From contig VGMT01000001.1 of the NCBI GenBank assembly GCA_016866335.1, forward strand, positions 1 through 64,000: a DNA stretch of 64,000 bases, written 5' to 3'. The stretch comes from Bacteroidota bacterium. Its GTDB lineage: Bacteria > Bacteroidota > Bacteroidia > CAIKAF01. The notes beneath the pieces are model-generated. The model did no database searches. It had not been told where the DNA came from and saw only the letters and a list, made by a program, of their open reading frames with translations. Within the stretch, counting starts at the first letter, position 1; each line of letters opens with the position of its first letter. The translations under genes were made by a program, and so were the position numbers. Shown piece after piece: positions 58,652 through 64,000 of the stretch.

Positions 58652-61252
58652 TTAATCTTCAACGGGGTTATCGGTGCCGCCATCCGAAGGAGATTGATCG
58701 GTGGGATTTTCGTTGTTTAAGAGGCTATCCGGTTGAATATCGTCTTCGTTGGCATTGATTAATTCAGATTCATCAACGGCTTCTTTTTTAACCCTTGCAA
58801 CGGCGGCGATTTGATCGCCGTTTTTCAGGTTGATAAGTCGTACACCTTGGGTAGCCCTACCCATGACACGCATTTCATCGACAGCCATTCGGATTAATGT
58901 CCCTTTTAAGGTGATAATCATGAGGTGGTCGCCATCAACTACTGCTTTTAGGGCAATTAGGCTACCGGTTTTTTCGGTAACGTTGATGGTTCTGACCCCT
59001 TTTCCTCCGCGGTTTGTAATGCGGTATTCATCGAGGTTTGAACGCTTTCCGAACCCATTTTCGCTAACCACGAGGACCTCAGCGGGATCTTTGGGGTCCA
59101 TGGTAATTAAACCGATGACCTCATCGGTTTTTTCATCGGCGAGTCGAACTCCGCGTACCCCAGTAGCGGTTCTTCCCATGGGGCGCACTTTTTCTTCGGG
59201 GAACCGAATGGCGCGGCCGCTTTTCAGGGCCATCATTAATTCATGGCTGCCATCGGTCAGTTTGGCTTCAAGCAGTTCGTCGTCTTCGCGAACGGAGATG
59301 GCATTGATTCCACTGGCGCGTGGGCGGCTATAGGCTTCGAGTGTGGTTTTTTTGATGATGCCTTTTTTGGTGCACATCACAATGAAATTGCTTTCGGTGT
59401 ACTCTTTGTTGTCGAGGCCTTTTACGGCGATGTATGCCTTAACTCGATCGCCGGGTTCAATTTGAATTAAGTTTTGGATGGGTCGGCCTTTTGTGGCTTT
59501 TCCTCCTTCGGGGATTTCAAAAACCCTGAGCCAGAAGCATCTGCCTCGTTCGGTAAAGAACAGCATGTATGCGTGGGTATCGGCAATGAAGAGGTGTTCA
59601 AGGAAATCCTCATCGCGGGTAGCGGAACCTCGGGAGCCTACCCCCCCCCTACTCTGCTGTCGGTATTCTTGAAGTTGGGTTCGTTTAATGTAACCAAGGT
59701 GAGAAATGGTAACCACCACGGGTTCATCTGCGATAATGTCTTCGATTCTGAAATCTTCGGCAGAGAAAACAATTTCGGTGCGGCGTTCGTCTCCGTATTT
59801 TTCGCGAATTTCGGAGAGTTCGTCCTTAATGATTTGCATTCTTAGGGGTTCTTCGGCCAAAATGCGGTTCAGGTAGGCAATTTGCTCCATGATTTCGTTG
59901 TATTCGGCGCGGATTTTATCGCGTTCCATGCCTGTTAAACGTTGCAAGCGGAGTTCAAGGATGGCTTTGGCCTGAATTTCAGAAAGATTAAAATTGGTCA
60001 TGAGGCCCTCTTTCGCCTCATCGACGGTGGGGCTTTTTCGAATTAGGGCAATGACTTCGTCCAGGTGATCTAAGGCGATAAGGTAACCTTGTAAGATATG
60101 GGCGCGTTTTTCCGCCTGATCGAGTTCATACCGAGCGCGTCGAGTAACGACTTCGTGTCGGTGGCCAACGAATTCGCGGATCATATCCTTTAGGTTCAAC
60201 AGCATTGGTCGTCCTTTAACCAGGGCGATGTTGTTGACACTGAAGGAAGTTTGAAGTGAGGTGTATTTGTAAAGTTGGTTAAGAACAACGTTGGTTACGG
60301 CATCGCGTTTAAGTTCAAAAACAAGGCGCATACCATTTCTATCGGATTCGAGGCGGATATCAGAAATGCCCTCGATTTTCTTTTCATTTACCAGTTCGGC
60401 TGCCTTGATTTGAATTTCGGCAGGGTTAACTTGGTAAGGGACTTCGGTAACAATGATTTGTTCTTTACCGTTATCAAGGGTTTCAATGCCTGTTTTAGCG
60501 CGAATAACGATTCGGCCTCTGCCGGTTTCAAAGGCATCTTTAACTCCTTCGTATCCGTAAATAATACCACCAGTTGGGAAGTCTGGCGCTTTTACGTATT
60601 GCATAAGCCCTGCAACATCGATATCGGTATTATCGATATAGGCCATAATACCATCAATGACTTCGGTCAGGTTGTGGGGGGCCATGTTGGTGGCCATACC
60701 TACGGCGATGCCGGCTGCACCATTGACCAGCAAATTAGGAATGCGAGCAGGTAAAACTGTTGGTTCTTGAAGGGAGTCGTCGAAATTGAGTCTAAAATCA
60801 ATGGTATCTTTATCGATATCGGACAGCATTTCTTCGGCTGTCTTTTTCAATCGGGCTTCGGTGTACCTCATGGCGGCCGGGCTGTCGCCTTCCATAGAAC
60901 CAAAGTTACCTTGCCCATCCACAAGAGGATATCGAAGAGACCAATCTTGGGCCATACGGACCATGGCGTCGTAAACCGAGCTATCGCCGTGTGGGTGGTA
61001 TTTACCAAGAACCTCACCCACGATACGGGCGGATTTTTTATAAGGACGGTTTGAGAGTACACCAAGGTCTAGCATACCATACAAAACCCTTCTATGAACG
61101 GGTTTTAATCCATCTCGCACATCGGGAAGAGCTCTAGAAACAATAACAGACATCGAATAATCGATGTATGCTGACTTCATTTCCTCTTCAATGTTAATAG
61201 GAATAATGCGGCTTCCGCCTGCCGCGGGATCATTCAGATTTTCGTCTGCCAT
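58652..61252 (-). CDS. gyrA: DNA gyrase subunit A
   Basis: [36 protein letters not shown]...[53 protein letters not shown]; GyrA-box-like QSRGGVGS. Confidence 0.98.
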   Translation of the reverse strand: MADENLNDPAAGGSRIIPINIEEEMKSAYIDYSMSVIVSRALPDVRDGLKPVHRRVLYGMLDLGVLSNRPYKKSARIVGEVLGKYHPHGDSSVYDAMVRMAQDWSLRYPLVDGQGNFGSMEGDSPAAMRYTEARLKKTAEEMLSDIDKDTIDFRLNFDDSLQEPTVLPARIPNLLVNGAAGIAVGMATNMAPHNLTEVIDGIMAYIDNTDIDVAGLMQYVKAPDFPTGGIIYGYEGVKDAFETGRGRIVIRAKTGIETLDNGKEQIIVTEVPYQVNPAEIQIKAAELVNEKKIEGISDIRLESDRNGMRLVFELKRDAVTNVVLNQLYKYTSLQTSFSVNNIALVKGRPMLLNLKDMIREFVGHRHEVVTRRARYELDQAEKRAHILQGYLIALDHLDEVIALIRKSPTVDEAKEGLMTNFNLSEIQAKAILELRLQRLTGMERDKIRAEYNEIMEQIAYLNRILAEEPLRMQIIKDELSEIREKYGDERRTEIVFSAEDFRIEDIIADEPVVVTISHLGYIKRTQLQEYRQQSRGGVGSRGSATRDEDFLEHLFIADTHAYMLFFTERGRCFWLRVFEIPEGGKATKGRPIQNLIQIEPGDRVKAYIAVKGLDNKEYTESNFIVMCTKKGIIKKTTLEAYSRPRASGINAISVREDDELLEAKLTDGSHELMMALKSGRAIRFPEEKVRPMGRTATGVRGVRLADEKTDEVIGLITMDPKDPAEVLVVSENGFGKRSNLDEYRITNRGGKGVRTINVTEKTGSLIALKAVVDGDHLMIITLKGTLIRMAVDEMRVMGRATQGVRLINLKNGDQIAAVARVKKEAVDESELINANEDDIQPDSLLNNENPTDQSPSDGGTDNPVED

Positions 61253-61467
61253 TTTTTCAGTCGATTAGTTGGGCACAAATTTTGATTAATCAGTTAGCGA
61301 AAATACGCATAACCTTCTTTAAATCGTCGTAATTTGAACGAAAGATATGGACACAATGTTAACAACCTATAATTGGTCTGACGGATTATATAGGAAAATA
61401 GAAAAGCCGTACCTTGCATTCAAGTTTAATGCCCCCAATTTTAAGTAAACCGAATATTTAGATCGCT

Positions 61468-63972
61468 ATGGAAGCTCGATTTTCTCCCAGAGTTAAGGAT
61501 GTAATAACCTTCAGCCGAGAAGAAGCCCTGCGTTTGGGGCATGATTATATAGGAACGGAGCATTTGCTTTTGGGAATGATACGAGAGGGAGAAGGAATGG
61601 GCATTAAGATATTGAAATCGTTGGGGGTTCAAATGGAAGATTTGCGGAAAGAGGTTGAAACCTCAATTCGGCCTCATTCCAAGAATACGGTAAATATTGG
61701 CAACATTCCCTTGGTTAAGCAGGCCGAGAAAGCGCTGAAGGTAACCTATTTAGAGGCTAAGTTGTTTAATTCGGCCATTATTGGAACAGAGCATCTTTTG
61801 TTGGCCATTCTTAAGGATGAAGACAGCATTGTCACCCGTTTATTAAAAAGATACCAGGTAACGTATTCTACCGTAAAAGACGAGATTGATTTTATGTCGA
61901 ACGAAAAACCAAGAGCTGAAGCCCCTAGAAACGAACCAGAGGAAGAACCGGATGATATGGGAGGGGGATTTAAAAAAAGTTTAGATCCCAAGAGCAAAAC
62001 TCCTGTGTTGGACAATTTTGGCAGAGATTTGTCGAATTTGGCCGAAATGGGTAAACTGGATCCCATAATTGGTCGGGATAAAGAAATAGAACGGGTTTCT
62101 CAAATTTTATCAAGGAGAAAGAAGAACAATCCTATTTTGATTGGAGAACCTGGTGTGGGAAAATCTGCGATTGCTGAAGGGTTGGCCCTTCGAATTTCGC
62201 AAAAAAAGGTGGCTCGGAATTTATTTTCAAAGCGTGTTGTGTCCTTGGATTTGGGTTCTTTGGTGGCAGGCACAAAATACCGTGGGCAGTTTGAAGAGCG
62301 CATGAAGGCCTTGATGACCGAATTGGAGAAATCCCCTGATGTAATTTTGTTTATTGATGAGATACATACCATTATAGGAGCTGGAGGTGCTAGTGGTTCC
62401 TTGGATGCCTCGAACATGTTTAAACCCGCTTTAGCAAGGGGAGAAATTCAATGCATTGGAGCTACAACATTGGATGAATACCGTCAATTTATTGAAAAGG
62501 ATGGTGCGCTTGACAGAAGGTTTCAGAAGGTTATGGTTGAGCCCACCACCGAGGAAGAGACCTTACAGATATTAAACAACATTAAGGATAGGTACGAAGA
62601 TCACCACAATGTTACTTACACCGAAGATGCGCTAAAAGCCTGTGTTAGCTTAACCAGCAGGTACATAACCGACCGGTTTTTACCTGACAAAGCGATTGAT
62701 GCTTTGGATGAAGCTGGTGCCAGGGTACATATTACCAACATAAAGGTGCCCAAAGAAATTGAAGAAATTGAGAAAGAAATTGAAGTGGTAAAGGTTGAAA
62801 AAACACGGGTGGTAAAGAGTCAGCGCTATGAAAAGGCAGCTGAGCTAAGGGACAAAGAACGGCAGTTGGCAGAAAAGTTAGAAAATGCCAAAGCCAAATG
62901 GGATGAAGAAACACGTCAGCACCGTGAATTGGTTGGAGAAGATGAAGTTGCGCAAGTGGTTTCCATGATGACTGGAATTCCGGTTCAACGCGTAGCGCAG
63001 AGCGAGAGCAATGTTTTATCGAAAATGTACGACATGGTAAAGGGCCGTGTGATTGGACAAGATGATGCAGTAAAAAAGGTAGTACGTGCGATACAGCGAA
63101 ACAGAGCGGGGTTAAAAGATCCAAACAAACCCATAGGTAGTTTTATATTTTTAGGACCTACGGGGGTAGGTAAAACCCAGTTGGCGAAGGTGCTTTCCAA
63201 AACTCTTTTTAACAGTGAGGATTCCTTGATTCGCATTGACATGTCAGAATACATGGAGAAATTTGCTGTTTCTCGATTAATTGGAGCGCCTCCGGGCTAT
63301 GTGGGTTACGAAGAAGGGGGGCAATTGACAGAGAAGGTGCGTCGTAAACCATATTCCGTTGTCTTGCTTGATGAAATAGAAAAGGCTCACCCAGATGTTT
63401 TCAACTTATTGTTACAGGCCTTGGACGATGGGATTTTAACGGATTCATTGGGCAGAAAAATTGACTTCAAGAATACCATTATCATTATGACCTCAAATAT
63501 TGGGTCAAGAGATTTGAAAGAATTTGGTCAAGGTGTTGGATTCAAAACGGCTGCCCGCGAAAAGCAATCGGACGAGTATTCCAGTTCGGTCATTCAAAAC
63601 GCCCTTAAAAAAGCCTTTGCTCCCGAGTTTTTAAATCGGATTGACGATGTTATTGTTTTCAGTTCTCTGAACCAAGAAGACATCCATAAAATCATAGAGT
63701 TGGAGCTTTCGGCGCTAATTCAACGTATTGAAAGCAATGGATACAAAATTAACATCAGTCCAGAAGCCAAAGATTTCATTGCACAAAAGGGATTTGACCC
63801 ACAGTATGGGGCAAGGCCATTGAAAAGGGCTATTCAAAAATACATTGAAGATGGTTTAGCTGAAGAGATTATCAGCGGACGCGTTGTTGAGGGAGATCAG
63901 ATTTCAATTGACCTGGAAGATGGGGCTGTTAAAATCAATAAAATGAAGGTTCGCAAAAAGAAGAATTCATAA
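61468..63972 (+). CDS. clpC: ATP-dependent Clp protease ATP-binding subunit ClpC-like
   Basis: N-terminal Clp_N repeats (GHDYIGTEHLLLGMIREGEG), GEPGVGKSAIAEGLA, GPTGVGKTQLAKVLS, UVR-like linker. Confidence 0.95.
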   Translation: MEARFSPRVKDVITFSREEALRLGHDYIGTEHLLLGMIREGEGMGIKILKSLGVQMEDLRKEVETSIRPHSKNTVNIGNIPLVKQAEKALKVTYLEAKLFNSAIIGTEHLLLAILKDEDSIVTRLLKRYQVTYSTVKDEIDFMSNEKPRAEAPRNEPEEEPDDMGGGFKKSLDPKSKTPVLDNFGRDLSNLAEMGKLDPIIGRDKEIERVSQILSRRKKNNPILIGEPGVGKSAIAEGLALRISQKKVARNLFSKRVVSLDLGSLVAGTKYRGQFEERMKALMTELEKSPDVILFIDEIHTIIGAGGASGSLDASNMFKPALARGEIQCIGATTLDEYRQFIEKDGALDRRFQKVMVEPTTEEETLQILNNIKDRYEDHHNVTYTEDALKACVSLTSRYITDRFLPDKAIDALDEAGARVHITNIKVPKEIEEIEKEIEVVKVEKTRVVKSQRYEKAAELRDKERQLAEKLENAKAKWDEETRQHRELVGEDEVAQVVSMMTGIPVQRVAQSESNVLSKMYDMVKGRVIGQDDAVKKVVRAIQRNRAGLKDPNKPIGSFIFLGPTGVGKTQLAKVLSKTLFNSEDSLIRIDMSEYMEKFAVSRLIGAPPGYVGYEEGGQLTEKVRRKPYSVVLLDEIEKAHPDVFNLLLQALDDGILTDSLGRKIDFKNTIIIMTSNIGSRDLKEFGQGVGFKTAAREKQSDEYSSSVIQNALKKAFAPEFLNRIDDVIVFSSLNQEDIHKIIELELSALIQRIESNGYKINISPEAKDFIAQKGFDPQYGARPLKRAIQKYIEDGLAEEIISGRVVEGDQISIDLEDGAVKINKMKVRKKKNS

Positions 63973-63986
63973 TCAAAGTGGATTTG

Positions 63987-63994
63987 TATCTTTG
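63987..63994 (+). promoter_or_regulatory. Bacteroidota-type -7 box at window end
   Basis: TATCTTTG downstream of the clpC stop; presumably for the next gene outside the window. Confidence 0.4.
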
Positions 63995-64000
63995 ACGTAA

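Noticed and set aside
58830-61054. Multiple plus-strand ORFs opposite gyrA
   Set aside because: Antisense frames of a strongly conserved gene; no independent start or family signal.

Overview
64 kb chromosomal window from a Bacteroidota genome. The assignment rests on TonB receptors with CarboxypepD_reg-like N-termini, DUF4286, DUF4476, DUF5606 and GSCFA proteins, a T9SS-like C-terminus, and recurrent TAnnTTTG promoter boxes. Most of the window is ordinary housekeeping content: dnaX, rsmG, tgt, LptF/G, accA, dnaK, rnhA, leuS, uvrA, an EPS cluster (wecA-like, rfbC, wzc, wza, GT4, asnB), lpdA, tRNA-Asp, yidC, gyrA and clpC. The main unexplained signal is a dispersed, GC-rich intergenic repeat of about 140-150 bp. 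It occurs seven times, in both orientations and in every type of gene context. The copies differ in sequence but can be folded into the same long hairpin, with compensatory changes in several helices, a conserved apical (A/G)GC-GAC-NNNN-GGA-GC(C/T) motif, and an A-rich 3' flank in one orientation. One copy has lost its 5' part and interrupts a short secreted-protein ORF. Other points of interest: a perfect 20-bp palindrome upstream of a TonB receptor, an unlisted 37-aa membrane ORF coupled to an SSS symporter, a TMEM97/sigma-2-like EXPERA protein, and Gly-aromatic low-complexity tracts in both EPS export proteins. No CRISPR array, prophage or transposase was seen. All calls come from reading the sequence; no database searches were run.
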